33,399 nucleotides of DNA from Gracilaria domingensis (GCA_022539475.1 VCMS01000428.1:1-33399), one strand, 5' to 3'; shown: positions 1 to 10,780, counted from the first letter of the stretch. Numbers and translations: made by a program. Notes: a model not told the origin generated them from the letters alone.

Positions 1-345
1 GTCTGACCTCGAAGCGGTTTCGTCACGACGTAGACGCTTTGAGCGTTTCATACACGCACAGTTTTGTTATATGAGCCTGACGAAAAGCGGGTGCCGTCCG
101 CACTTAACTTGACGCGCGAAGCCCTACCTTTGTGAGCTTGGAAACGCTCCCGATGGAGTCGCCAATTTGTGAGTTATAAACACGCATCGGGTTTTTGCAT
201 GAGCCAGACACGGTACCGGTGCCGTCCCCGCTGATTAACAAACACTCCACCTAGTAAGTGTACTCTTGGAGCGGTGTTTTTTCACGCAGTATTCTCTCAT
301 TGAGTCCTACACATTTACATCTCACGTGAGCCTGAGACAATGCGA
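1..345. repeat. degenerate ~127-bp tandem repeat, about 2.5 units
   Basis: Three anchors of the form (A/G)TGAGCC(T/A)GA occur at 71, 199 and 326, that is 128 and 127 bases apart. Each of the first two is followed by a block ending GGTGCCGTCC(G/C)C and preceded by a block resembling GAG(C/T)(G/T)T...ACACGCA. The units are strongly diverged, so this is an old tandem array that probably continues left of the window. No protein is encoded. Confidence 0.5.
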
Positions 346-434
346 GTGTGGTCCATGTTCAAAGCTTCACAAAGCACCGAAAGTTGGGGACCTTTCAGCG
401 GCTGCCCGACGTTCTTGCCGCTAAATGTATCGTG

Positions 435-953
435 CTAGCGGAGCTCCATCGTGTCAAAAGTCAGCGAACTACACGTGATCTGAAGGAACGAATCGTATAC
501 AATCTCGTGCTCGAGAACTCCTGTTCGCCTGCTCCATATGTTGTCGCCCAAAAAGAGAGTGCGCTGTCTCGACGCTGCGTTGATCTGGTGCGAGTTAAGC
601 AAACTGGAGTCCAGTGAGGGTACTAGTCTCACCAACGCCATGCGCACGCTCGATATTCCCATGCCGACAATCCTTTCTTCGAGAAATCGGTTCATTGTAT
701 CGTACCTTCCAACATGCCACGAATGGTGAGCCGTTTTCAACGACATCAATACAACATCGGGCTCGATGCGAATGCAAAACAACTCACTTTGGACATCAAT
801 GAGCTCTTGGCCACCAGCCCCCATCTGCTGCAAGAGGGCCTCGGATGCTTTCAGCCATGGCATTGGTGCAAACATTTCATTCTCGCGAGGAGATCCCTTG
901 TGAACTCTTTCTGGGTCACGTCCCACAAGAGCCACCCTTGTACTTGAAACCAT
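435..953 (-). CDS. unassigned ORF, 172 aa
   Basis: This is an open frame from an ATG at 953 to a stop at 435, with a mixed amino-acid composition that is not low complexity. I do not recognise a family, and see no transmembrane stretch or zinc-binding motif. A second minus-strand open stretch at 1054-1245 (63 codons, another frame, opening with GTG) lies just upstream. The minus strand has a GAG|GTAACG sequence at about 1250 that could be a 5' splice site, so the two could be exons of one gene, but that is speculation. There is no recognisable promoter. It could equally be a chance frame in old transposon sequence. Confidence 0.22.
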   Translation of the reverse strand: MVSSTRVALVGRDPERVHKGSPRENEMFAPMPWLKASEALLQQMGAGGQELIDVQSELFCIRIEPDVVLMSLKTAHHSWHVGRYDTMNRFLEERIVGMGISSVRMALVRLVPSLDSSLLNSHQINAASRQRTLFLGDNIWSRRTGVLEHEIVYDSFLQITCSSLTFDTMELR

Positions 954-3517
954 TCCTCCTCCACACGTCGGTGCTGGCTCTCAGAGGACGCCCACAATCT
1001 GGCAGCTCGACCGATCATTTGGTTCGGCGATCATGATTGGGCCACACCCCTTTTTAATGGTTCCAAACTTGTTCCAAGCTAAAGATTCCGCCTTCAACCA
1101 GTCTCTCAATCATCCTCAGCATTTCACCATGCGAAGCACGTATTCGATACGGCAGTGAATGCATTTGTGTGCCACCGCAGCAGTCCGTCAAGAGCTTCTG
1201 TTGCACAAGATGTTCTGCTTTCTTGTCCTGTAAATCTGCCAACACGTTACCTCTCTCTCTCTCTCATTTCCTCAGATCGCATATGGCTGCGTACGGAGTT
1301 TGAAAGAAAAGCGTCTCTGTCGCTTGCTTCCTTAGCTTTACGAGCGGTGATACCCAGAGTTAACGTCATGCACTTGGACATACAAAGAGCCATCAATTCT
1401 TGTCATTTGCACAACTGGCACATCAGCGAACGATACTACGACACACCTGGATTCTCGTAGCGTTTCAAAGTCCCTAAGTCTCGGCAGCATCTTTACCGCT
1501 CCAAATTGTTGTCTTGAAGCACGCATAAAGCGCGAAACCGTATGCTCCAGCTCCTGCTTCCATTCGATGCGTTCCTTCCAATGAGACGTCGGTGTAGAAC
1601 TCCCAACCTACGTTTCTCGTGGCAAGCTAAGGCCTGCGTGCTGTCCTACTGAAAGGACAATACACCCGGGCCCTAGAGGAAGTCCTAGGCATAATCCAAG
1701 ATAATATGTGAAAGCCACTTCGTTCTTTTCGTCAAGCCCTGTAGGTTCATCGACCCCTGCGTTTGTCATGAACATATTCTGAAACAATCATATGAGAGTT
1801 TTCAGGTCACGATGCCCTGTCGCCATGAGCTCTACCTTAAAAGGCAATTGATACGATCTGTTCGACCCGTATCGAGACTGTTTTCTTCGTATTGTCGTAC
1901 TGAAGGTATGAGATGCACGCCGGAGCAGCATCGTTGCTGTGTGACGAAAACACAGAAAGTATTATGATTGCCGTGTGAGTGTTCCTCTCTGTTCCGAGGT
2001 TCGACATATTTCTATATCGCATGCCAGAGCAATTCGGCCACAACAGAGTTCTCGAGCAGGGTGCCTTTCTCAGTGAGATGTAACACGTCACCGCCTGAAT
2101 GGCAGGATTCGATCGCCAACAACTGTTGTTCGAAGAGGCTGACTGTCTTGCGTCACTGCGCTGCTAGGAACATTCTCCGTGTCGGGTCCAAAAGTGGTTC
2201 TAAAATGTTAGAAGAGGGGGGTCTTCCAAACCAAGCGCGATCGATGAAGCTGGTTGCACATAATCCAAACGCAAGAAACAAGTAATGTTTTAAAATAGGC
2301 AAGGTCCTGTCGCGGTCGGTAGTCACGCTGTGGGTGCGTTTTGACGAAGTTGCGAACCTCTTAGTGATAGTAGCCTGCCTGTGAAAGCGTTTCGAACGCA
2401 TCAAGAAACGCCTGTCCTGACACATTTTCGTACGGTAATGGCTAAACGTCTTCCAAAATGTTGCGGAAAAGAGAGGGGGCCGGTTCCAGAGTAAGCTCTT
2501 AGACTCAGATGTGGATACGTAGGAGCACAGTTGTTCGGTCGAGAGTATAACGCCGGTATAGGCAATTGAATGACTGCGGGCAAAAAGTCAATGAGGTCAG
2601 GAGACACGTTTGTAATGGAGGAGGAGCGCAGCACGGAGACTGGAATGGGTCTGTCGAGCGGGAAATGCACTCGGCGAGTGAAATCGGGAAGATGAGAGTG
2701 GAAAATTTCGGGGGCGGAAGCCGAGGGCGCAGTGCAGGACTGCGTGAAGCAGTGTGCACGATCTTTATCCTCGACTTTGTGCCACTTAATTTCTCTCCTC
2801 AAAGACGCGTCTTGTAATGCTAAGGTAAAGCAAGGGAGCGCGGCATTGCAAAAGCCACATATATGGATTTCAGCGACGACAACTCGGACTTGTAATCTCG
2901 GTGTAGTCCGCACAAGTATGAGACCTGCGCTCTGCGGAGTGAGCTAATGTGACGGAACCCATCGCGCGAAGAAAAAAGAAGCGGGCGTCCATGAGCGGAC
3001 GCCCTCGGGAACGCGGAAAGATGCGTAGCTCTCCGTCGCCGTCGCCGCTGCGCTGCGCGGATGATCGACGACGACGGACGAGCTCGCGTAGGTTAGGCTG
3101 GAACCTACAAATAAATTATTTTCCGCGTTCCTCGAAAACCCATTCTTCAACGTTTGAATTGGAACAAAACTGAAATATATGGCATCGTAACCCCGTCGCC
3201 CGGCCACCGCCATGCTGTCTGAAAACGCCATTTTGGTGTTGGCGTCGGCGGTTACAGCCAAAGGGGGCAAAAATGATAAAAATAAAGTTTGCTCTCGTAG
3301 AATACCAGTCCAATCGGACAAAGAAGCACTAGCCAAATATAAGCTTACGTAGATAGAGTACGGCAGAAGAGAAACAACAAAAGCACGAACAAAAGAACAG
3401 AGGAGGGATACCAAACGATAGACAAAAAGATAAAGAAGAACAAAGAAAGATATTATGTAGAATGAAATATAAATAAAAATGTGTCACAACTTGACAATGA
3501 AAAGAAAAACCAATGCT
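954..3517. other. no supported gene
   Basis: Only short overlapping frames on both strands are present, none with recognisable protein features. Items visible are a (CT)n run at about 1251-1264, a short palindrome GGGCGTCC-atgagc-GGACGCCC near 2983-3004, and an A/G-rich stretch from about 3370 to 3480. The 156- to 170-codon minus-strand frames at 2401-2913 and 2944-3414 have compositions typical of non-coding frames. Confidence 0.5.
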
Positions 3518-3950
3518 CTAAAAAATAGTATTCTTCTTCTTTCTCAGTCTGGCACGATGACGGCGGCCCCTGTAGTGGTCGCGCAGATCGTGGGCTTCAA
3601 AAAACCGGATGTCACAAGCCTTGCAGTGGATTTTCATCTCGGTATAGTTTGCACGGCGCAAAGATCTGCGATGGCGACGTCCGGCTTGATAGACTTTAAG
3701 CTGACGCTGGCTCTGGACGTTGGTGTCACAAACACGACAGCGTTTGAAAATTCGCTTACGCGGCGGAAGATTACGACAGCGCTTCTCCTTCTAAGTGGCT
3801 ACGCAAAAGATATGACGCTAGCGTGGCCCGTCAAAAGGCTGCACAGCCGACTTCTTTATCTGCCGAACGGGATCAGGGACTTCTTTTAGACGCTCATCCG
3901 CGTTAACCACGGACGAATACTCGCTGGATGAAACAAAAGACCTTGGCACT
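3518..3950 (-). pseudogene. decayed U1/matrin-type C2H2 zinc-finger protein
   Basis: On the minus strand a reading frame ending with TAG at 3518-3520 encodes two tandem fingers (coding 3557-3739). The second finger is a clean C-x2-C-x12-H-x5-H (CKACDIRFF...DHYRGRRH), the spacing of the U1/JAZ/matrin class that binds structured or double-stranded RNA. The first finger (CRVCDTNVQ...VYQAGRRH) keeps the spacing but has Tyr where the first His is expected, as a CAT-to-TAT change would give. Upstream in the same frame lies a basic linker interrupted by TAG codons at 3818-3820 and 3791-3793, then about 40 plausible codons up to about 3940. A short intron hiding these stops cannot be excluded. On the opposite strand the 136-codon frame at 3479-3889 is a shadow. 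Function is inferred only from the finger type. Confidence 0.55.
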
Positions 3951-4644
3951 TAATGGGAAACAGACAAGAAGTTAGTAGTCACACAATGCCAAAAGAAGCA
4001 GCTGAGAACAACTTACTATTGAACACCTGCCTCAGGGCCGTAGGTCAAAGGGAACCTTACCCCGTATCACACAGTGTGTCTTGCAACAACAGGTGCAAAG
4101 CAACAGTATGTGAGGAACGGAAACGCAACACGAAAGAACCAGTGAAACCAGATTCAACAGCCAAGACGAAAAGCAAAGGAACAGATGCTGGCAGGGAAGG
4201 CCTGCGCAACGACGAAGGGACAGAGAGGAGCAACAACAAAGACATTCGCGGCTTGAAGAAAGGGGAAAAGAACGATAAACGGAACGAAGACAACAAATGA
4301 AACCACCAGAGAGAAGACGGAGAGACGCGAAACCAAGCATAACGGACTTCGGGAGAGAGAGGCACGCCCGCACAAGGCAAACCCAACGGTAGGGTAGTGC
4401 GGACGCTTTGCTAACTCACACAAGACGAGCCCAGACAAGAGTCTGTGTGAGTAGCAGAGAGCGTTGGGGGGGCGGTGAAACCAGGCCGCCAAAGGGGAGA
4501 GTGAGAGAGGTTGAGGATGGGGGGAAAAGGTTGAGACGAGAAAAGTGAAAAGAGATGAGGAGTGAGGGTGAGGGGAGGTCGTCGAAGGGGCAGTGGTCTG
4601 GCCGGAGTTGAGTCGGAGGCGACTGCTCCGGCCCTCCTATGCAC
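3951..4644. other. purine-rich strand-asymmetric region, no supported gene
   Basis: The plus strand is markedly rich in A and G from about 3950 to 4620, grading from A-rich (GAACGGAAACGCAACACG style) into GGGGA/GAGAG runs near 4490-4590. The open frames it creates are Lys/Arg/Glu/Asn-rich on one strand and Ser/Leu/Phe/Pro-rich on the other, as expected from composition alone. I see no domain in them. Confidence 0.5.
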
Positions 4645-4685
4645 AACCGCACCGTCGATTCCAGGCGAGAATCGACAGTACGGTT
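4645..4685. repeat. 17-bp-arm hairpin
   Basis: The arm AACCGCACCGTCGATTC (4645-4661) pairs with GAATCGACAGTACGGTT (4669-4685) at 15 of 17 positions across a 7-base loop. Both mismatches are C/T differences that would form G-U or A-C pairs. It may be a fold-back element or terminator-like structure. No gene ends here. Confidence 0.6.
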
Positions 4686-5380
4686 GACTTGGCCATTGTA
4701 TGCGTTGTACCTACGGTACTAGCCTATAAGAGACATAGGTGGTAGATACTTTTAGCGCATATGCCACCACAGGGGGCGTTTACGCAACGCGATACACATC
4801 GTGAAATGCACGTGTACTTGCGCAAGTGCAGGCGTCTCCTGTGGGTGACCACGAATTTGGCAATTGACAGCGGATGAGGTCGGGTGGTCAGCGTTGGAGC
4901 GCTCTCTGCGGCCTAAATTGACAATTTTATGTGAACCTGCTTGTAGTGTGGCGCCTCCTGGCCACACGCAAGGTAGATTTTGCGTAGAACTAAACCTAAG
5001 ATAGGATTAACTACAATCAAGCATTTTTTTAAACTATATTCTGTATTCCCGCTGCGTTCGGCACAACGCAGCAGTGTAGGCACCTACACCTGTCACGTGT
5101 ACCGTTTGACTTGCCACACTGTCGTACTAAGATAGCATCTACGCGGGTGTCCTGACCATTGTTCCAGCACTTTGTCAGTATTGTTTCAAAAAAACCGGCA
5201 CTTTCTGCCAGAAAGCTAAACTCCATTAGTTTATTATTACTAATCCAGTTCAATATATTTTTGGAGCCACCGCTTTCAGTTATTCAAAACCAGAGGTCCA
5301 GACAACATCAATTCAACAAAAAGACCCCATAGAATCCCAAATGATTTGTGTTCACTTTCAGCCGTGAAAAGATTCGAGAA
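4686..5380. other. no gene; several short palindromes
   Basis: No coding frame is supported. There are perfect hairpins GCTGCGTT-cggcac-AACGCAGC (5051-5072) and GTGTAGG-ca-CCTACAC (5074-5089), directly adjacent to each other. The rest is unstructured, AT-leaning sequence. Confidence 0.45.
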
Positions 5381-5421
5381 GATCACTTGCTCGGTTGGAG
5401 TCTCCAACCTAGCGAGTGATC
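5381..5421. repeat. 19-bp-arm hairpin with 3-base loop
   Basis: GATCACTTGCTCGGTTGGA (5381-5399) is followed by a 3-base loop and TCCAACCTAGCGAGTGATC (5403-5421). The arms match at 17 of 19 positions. The structure sits 170 bp left of the proposed left terminus of the Harbinger-like element. It may be a fold-back element or a replication/transcription structure; the role is unknown. Confidence 0.65.
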
Positions 5422-5606
5422 TCGCGAGTTGTGTCGGTCGCTAGTCAAATTACGACTAGAGAATACGACCATGTGGCCAGGAAACCGTATGATTCCCCTT
5501 GCCTTCAATTTCCTCATCTGGCGGCAATTAAGAGACACTGGGCAAAAATTCAAGCACGACATCGGACGAAGCTCATATTTGTTGACAACAGAGGGTTTAC
5601 GCAAGC

Positions 5607-5694
5607 CAGTTCGTATAGAAATTCTCGTAGCCACATAGTACCCGTAGACGTAATGTACTCCGTGGCTACGAGGGGTACGAGAATTGGAATACCA
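5607..5694. repeat. ~88-bp hairpin lying inside the left terminal repeat
   Basis: The two blocks of the proposed terminal repeat are adjacent in the right copy but separated here by 88 bp. That insert folds on itself. CTCGTAGCCAC (about 5624-5634) pairs with GTGGCTACGAG (5662-5672), and an inner AGTAC/GTACT pair and an outer ATTCTCGTA/TACGAGAAT pair extend the structure. It looks like a small fold-back insertion. Confidence 0.5.
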
Positions 5695-5723
5695 TATTTC
5701 GTGTAAACGCAGCTGCGTACGAG

Positions 5724-6725
5724 ATGCACTTCGTACCGACTCCTCAATGCCACCTCATCTTCTCCAGTCCAATACCGCCAAACTGCGGCAGAATGGCTGA
5801 TGCTTTAAGCTCCAACAACCACCCTACAGATGGGCTGAAAGACGCAAAATCAGAGAAGCTTCATTCATCGTCACAACTATCTTTCCAAAGCGCTCCTGAA
5901 CATTCAATTTCAAAACCGCAGTCGCAAGCGAAAACAAAATTGAAGCGGTTTCGTTTTTCAGACACATATGATCTCTTCCTTTTACGCTCAGTAAGAGATG
6001 CAGACGCACATGTTCCTCAATGGGGCGAAACTGAATCTTTATTTGACAAAGTCATATCCACATTCATGACTCTAGTTCCACACCGTGCCTTTACTTGCAT
6101 GCACAAACCAAGCAAGAAGACATTAATTGACCGTTTCAAACGTCTTGTTTGTGCTCGTCGAGAGCAGAACAAAGTTAATGAGAGAGCAAGCGGCATTGCA
6201 GAGGAGTACGGAGAAAAAGAAAATCTACTTGATGACCTCATATTGGAAATAGATGAAAGAACAGAACAGACTCGCCAGGAAAAAGCTGAACTTCAGGCTA
6301 AGGAGACCAAATTGATAGAGGCAGGTGAAATGATACGTTCGAAAGCGTTAAATCGTAGTTCTAAACTTAAGCGCAAAAATCACGACGTGACTGGCCCTGA
6401 ATCAAGTTTTCATTCCAAACGAGTGAAACAAGTTGATGCTTTACAATCTGATGATGCGATTACGACCCTTATAATGGAGCAATCTCGGGAACAACAGAAA
6501 AGAGAATCTGAAAGAATTAGGGTGGAACAGGAGAGGTTAGAGGTTGAAAAATGTAGAGCGGAAAGAGAACTTGAACGTTACGAGACGCTGAAGTCTGAGT
6601 CTGAAAGAAGGATGGCTTTGGAAGAGAAGAGGTTTGAATTGGAGAAAGAAGAACGTAGGCAAGCAATGGAGGAACGGAAACACATGCTAAACATAATGGC
6701 CGCCTTGAGTAGAAAACTACAATGA
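5724..6725 (+). CDS. Myb/SANT-like DNA-binding protein, transposon-associated
   Basis: The frame is uninterrupted for 333 codons from ATG 5724; a second ATG at 5793 (MADALSS...) is an equally good start. Residues about 70-145 contain a Myb/SANT-like helical domain (KRFRFSDTYDLFLLRSV ... FKRLVCARREQNK) preceded by a Ser/Gln-rich tail. Residues about 150-205 and 255-325 are long charged coiled coils (repeated EERK, ERERLE and RRQAMEE types). This layout, a trihelix/SANT-like domain plus a C-terminal coiled coil, is typical of the accessory DNA-binding ORF of PIF/Harbinger elements, which brings the transposase to the element ends. It can also occur in host regulators. A DDE transposase of the matching class lies at 10781-11920. 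No stop codons or frameshifts are seen, in contrast with the host-like genes nearby. Confidence 0.6.
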   Translation: MHFVPTPQCHLIFSSPIPPNCGRMADALSSNNHPTDGLKDAKSEKLHSSSQLSFQSAPEHSISKPQSQAKTKLKRFRFSDTYDLFLLRSVRDADAHVPQWGETESLFDKVISTFMTLVPHRAFTCMHKPSKKTLIDRFKRLVCARREQNKVNERASGIAEEYGEKENLLDDLILEIDERTEQTRQEKAELQAKETKLIEAGEMIRSKALNRSSKLKRKNHDVTGPESSFHSKRVKQVDALQSDDAITTLIMEQSREQQKRESERIRVEQERLEVEKCRAERELERYETLKSESERRMALEEKRFELEKEERRQAMEERKHMLNIMAALSRKLQ

Positions 6726-7332
6726 CTTCGTATCATTATATGTAGCTCGTCGCTCCTGTGCATTGCATACATTGTTTTTCTCGAAAGACATTTTACAAGT
6801 ATGAAGCAAACTGAACGACATTGAGCTCTGCTCATATTAGTGAGCTCCAGGCTCGGAAGGGCCCTTTTCATTGAGTAGAAGTAGCTGTTCTGCATAGGTT
6901 TAGAACCAGGAAGTTGCCTTCACCGGATTTGTTGAATATCAAACAGCTCATTGCCTTGCTTGTCCATAGTAAACACTCTTTCTGCGCTTGCATGCAGTGG
7001 AGTAAAGCATTCACTTAGTAAATGCGAAGCATAACGATACAAGTACTGCAGCCGTACATCGCGGAATTGAATCCTTAAATCTCAAGAGTAGCACGTGATT
7101 GATTTCCCTGCGTCAAAAGCTTTTAACAAATAACTGTCTGCTACGACGTGCTGGAGACAATGTTCGGGTTTCACAAAGAGAAAGAATATACGATGCCTTC
7201 AGGGTCCAATGACAACCTGGAGGCGTACAGTGGTCGAGATTGTGTTCAACAACTGGCCCGGATTTTGCTTTACTTGTTCATGGTTGCCACAACACTTTCG
7301 ATTGCAGTACACATATCGACGCTCGGGTTTTC
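6726..7332. other. no supported gene
   Basis: AT-leaning spacer between the Myb-like ORF and the tail of the SPINDLY-like fragment. Only short frames occur and I see no structured repeat. The 62-codon plus frame at 7148-7336 includes one hydrophobic stretch but has no other support. Confidence 0.45.
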
Positions 7333-8640
7333 TTAAGAAATACTGTTTGCTCCCAGCCCCAACGCATCAGATTCTTCTTCGTCCGAAATTTCACAGGTGG
7401 AGCGGCATGGCGGACTAGATCCAACAGAATCATCTTCCAATTCAAAAATACAGTCAGAGAGAACTTCCTCGCATTTCGTAGTCAGTGATACCGAATTGCC
7501 TTCTTCCACAATCTTTCCATCGTTCTCTTCCCGCATTCCGCAGAGCATTTTCTCCACGTTCATCATTTACCTGTCACCCTGCCCAAGCGGACTTCCCATC
7601 ATGTCCGTGCGAAGCGAGCTGCGAATAGATCTGAGGCGCGGCAGATCGGTACCAAAGCTGACTGCCTTCTCGATGAATTCATCATCTGTGTAAGCAACAA
7701 GTTCTGGATGTCCCTCGACCGTTTGCAACGAGACCCCAACATTGTGAGCATGGTCGCCGTTTTCAGATCGCGCGCCCATCGTAATAACCGGTACTCCCAT
7801 GAACATGGCTTCACACGTAATAGTTATCCCATCGTATGGAAACGGGTCCAATCTGACGTCTACGTAAGGATACAGCTGCAGGTATGATATGGCAGACGGT
7901 AGGAGAGAAACAAGGTCAAGCATCTCGGGAGAGACAGCTTGTTTCAGAAACAGCTGTTCAATGCGCTTATTTGTCGTAGGGGTCGCAAACGGCCCTGCTT
8001 TCAACAGCAATTGCGAACTTGAAACACGCTTCGAAAATGGCGCTCATAAGCGTATCGCTCGCTACTGCACTTTTGCCAGAACACGAAAGGAACCGAACGT
8101 AACAATGCCACCGAATGACTGTAGTGGTGGTTCACAGGGCTGTTCAGGGGTCTCAAGAGATGGAATGTAACAAAGGAAAAGGTCAAGAAGTCGCCACAGC
8201 CTCTTCGAAAACTGCTGGGACGTATTGAGTGGATCAATTGGGCGATCAGTTACCCGATAGTGTATAGCCTTCAGCTCAGTCGTGTTTGGATAATCAATCC
8301 ATGACACCCGCACCGGTGCAAACCGAAGTGCCATTACACCCCGCCGATTGTTGGCCACATTCCGATCCAGCTCAACCAAAATATCGATCTTGTCCTCGAC
8401 AATAAGTTTTGCGGCGGCAGGCGACGTGAGACCACAAATATTTCGTGATCGGTCTTTGAAAAGCGTCTGGTAACGGACGGTCTTCGGATCAGATTGTGCC
8501 ACATTTGCGTATGCGTAGACTTTGAACCCTGTCGTGTCATACTTCTGCAAGAGAGCCTCAAAGTAGCTCACTGAATGTGTGAAAACGTCTGGGAGAAGGT
8601 ACTCTATCCGCAACGGACTGTCCGTGTTCGAGCCGCGAGG
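7333..8640 (-). pseudogene. SPY: SPINDLY-like glycosyltransferase, catalytic half (broken)
   Basis: The minus strand encodes the GT41 catalytic region of SPINDLY/O-GlcNAc-transferase-type enzymes. These transfer fucose or GlcNAc from a nucleotide sugar to Ser/Thr of nucleocytoplasmic proteins. Blocks in order are FTHSVSYFEALL, DKIDILVEL, ANNRRGVMALR, a W-I-x-YPNTT block, GIVTFGSF, LLLKAGPF, DPFPYDGITITCEAMFMGV and HAHNVGVSL. The frame is constant but interrupted by TAG at 8062-8064, TGA at 8044-8046 (at a usually conserved Trp) and TAA at 7567-7569. An acidic tail follows to 7333. Several normally invariant glycines are Asp, Glu or Arg: the ANN block lacks its preceding Gly-His, and YPNTT is followed by Glu. 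The homology begins near 8640, and the TPR half needed upstream is absent on this strand. A related TPR piece lies on the opposite strand at 9227-10660. Confidence 0.8.
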
Positions 8641-9226
8641 TCGTCTTGGACCCACACATGGCGCGTTTTCCAAACAACGAAGCAAGTGCACGGCAATGGT
8701 GTTGCCCGTGGGGGCGGGGGGGATCTCTGCGGGGGCGGTCCATGGCAGAGATTCGCGGTAAGAAGGCGGGCGGCTGCGCCAGGACCGTTGCTGTGTGAAC
8801 ACGGTGCCGCCGGTAGAGGTGCGCGGCCGTCGCGACGGAGAACTTGTCGGGGCCAAAACGGCGTGCGCGGCGCTAAAGGCGCCAGCTTCGAACGGAAACG
8901 TCCAATAGGAGCGCGGCACGCTGTAAACGAGCACAATCTCGCCACTAGCGCCCTCAGAGCGCCACCACTTTGCCCACCGCCCGTCGCAGCCTCGTGCCGT
9001 GACCGCGTCGCCGCCCCGCCTCGCGGCGCCGCTCGCGCCCACGTCGCCGCCGCCGTTCCCCCCAGTACCCCCCATGGCCCCTTGCCAAAGGCGCCACCCG
9101 CGCGCTCACCCTCGCGCCCACCGCCGGTCGCAACCCGGCGCCATGACCGCGTCGGTGCCTCCTCGCCGCGGCGCCCCCCGCGGCCCGAGTCGCCGCTCCC
9201 GTTCCCCCCAGCACACCTCGCGCCCC
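8641..9226. other. very GC-rich stretch between the two SPINDLY-like pieces
   Basis: Extreme C-rich plus strand with runs of CGC, GCC and CCCC, especially 8960-9230. All six frames stay open because of composition, giving long Arg/Ala/Pro frames on both strands (for example 8604-9521 minus and 8575-9612 plus) that I regard as shadows. It resembles the GC-rich 5' region seen upstream of CLP1 in this window, and could be the old promoter/5' end of the TPR-encoding piece. Confidence 0.45.
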
Positions 9227-10660
9227 CCATCGACGAACTGCTATCGCGGGCTGCGTTCCTGTACGTGTGCGGCCCCAACGCCGCCGCGGAGCACGCGGTC
9301 ACCAGTGCGCTGTCCACGCTGCAGTACGACCACACGCAGTATGCGCGCGCAGTCGTGCGGCTCGCATCCGTTGCGATGCCTCCACCTCGGTCGCCGCAGT
9401 CTGCTACACCTCCGCGTCGTCGCCGCCCCCATTGCCCCCGTTGCCCCCGCCTCCGCTGCGCGCCGCGCCGCGGTTCGACTGCAGGAATCTGCCCGCCGGC
9501 GTCCGCCAGCTCGTGCTGCACCGCGCGTTACTGCCACGCTTTCTGCAGCTGTTGCAGCCCGTGTTTCCGCGCCACGCACCGCTGTGCGTGTATCGCCACA
9601 TTTCCGCGCTGAGCGAGCTGAGGCGCTCCTGGATTTTCTCCCACATCGACGTTCGCAACGTCCTGTCTTTCCCCCCACGCACCATGCAAGACGCGGCTGC
9701 TTGCCCGCGCACTTCTGCTCTTGATGCGTCTCGTGTGGGGCAAATCCTCATTTGCCCTACGCCATTGCCGAATTTACCGAACTGCTGGTCGTCCATGAGA
9801 ACAATGTGCAGCAGCTGACCGTGCAGCATGCGCACGCGCGCGTTCCAACACCGAGAAGACGTTGCGGCGCGTGTTGCGCAACGCGCCCAAATCGGTGCCC
9901 GCGCTGCAGGTCCTGGTCACCATTTTGTTCAACAACTCCGAGCAGTTTCCAGACGCGTTCCGACTTTTCAGACGAGCCGTCACGGTCTCGCCCTCGTGCG
10001 GTGATATCATCGTATCGATACGTCGCTGACGTTGCAGCCGCCCGCATTGCTCAGCGATGTATGCCTGCGCTTGAAGATTGACGGCCTTCCTGCTCACGCT
10101 GTCAAGCAATACTCCGACGCTCTCAAAAGGCTCTCTTGTACTACGAGCTGTGTCTGCAGCACAATTCTTCGCACGTCGAAGCATGGTGCAACCTCGGCGT
10201 GCTCCACAAGAACGCAGGAAACCCCGATGTTGCCATTCTCGCCTACCAGAAGGTTCTATACCGCAATTCAAACTACGAAATGGCCAAAATCAATCTCACT
10301 GTGGCTCTCTGCGAAAAGGTTCTCAAATCAAGCATGATGACGCCAAGCTTGCAAGGAACCTTTCTAAGCGCGCCCTTGCTCTCCAGCCCTGCTTCTCCGA
10401 TGGTTACTACAATCTTGGCGTTCTCTACGCCGAAACTGGAAAGTTTGAACGCGCTCTTCTGTGTTAAAATATTGCTGTGTAAAGTATCCCACGTCTAACT
10501 GAGGCTCATAACAATCTAGGAGTCGTGCAGAAAGAACTCGGAAATATGCACGAAGCGCTTGGGTGTCACAAACGTCCCTTGCAATGTGATCGTCAACAAC
10601 ATCACACCCACAGCAACATTACCGTCGTCTATACAGTTTTGGGTGATACAGGTCTGCACG
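9227..10660 (+). pseudogene. SPY: SPINDLY-like TPR half, multiply frameshifted
   Basis: The plus strand carries tetratricopeptide-repeat segments typical of the N-terminal half of SPINDLY. Clear TPR blocks are EAWCNLGVLHKNAGNPDVAI, YEMAKINLTVALCEK and DGYYNLGVLYAETGKFERAL, then EAHNNLGVVQKELGN and VVYTVLGDTG (10498-10650). Coherent pieces occur in different frames, so several single-base indels must separate them (near 9360-9410, 9740-9900, 10020-10035, 10130 and 10340, with stops after 10460). The first coherent part, near 9227-9380, reads IDELLSRAAFLYVCGPNAAA and is not obviously TPR. Homology stops near 10660, so the catalytic half that should follow is missing here and instead lies upstream in inverse orientation at 7333-8640. 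This is a non-functional, rearranged copy. Confidence 0.75.
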
Positions 10661-10780
10661 GCTAGTTTTAAGCAGTGAAGCAGTGGTACCAATCATAGAT
10701 TCCACGTAGTTTGGAACATCCTTACACTTTGTTCAAAAGATCCAGACCGAAATGGAAGACCTTTCTCACCCAGATTAAGT

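Noticed and set aside
2401..3414. Two minus-strand ORFs of 170 and 156 codons
   Set aside because: No motif, biased composition, and overlapping open frames on the other strand; nothing supports translation.
8575..9612. Long overlapping ORFs on both strands (345 and 305 codons)
   Set aside because: They arise from extreme GC content; composition is Arg/Ala/Pro/Gly with no motifs, apart from the short TPR-side segment after 9227 used in the SPINDLY call.
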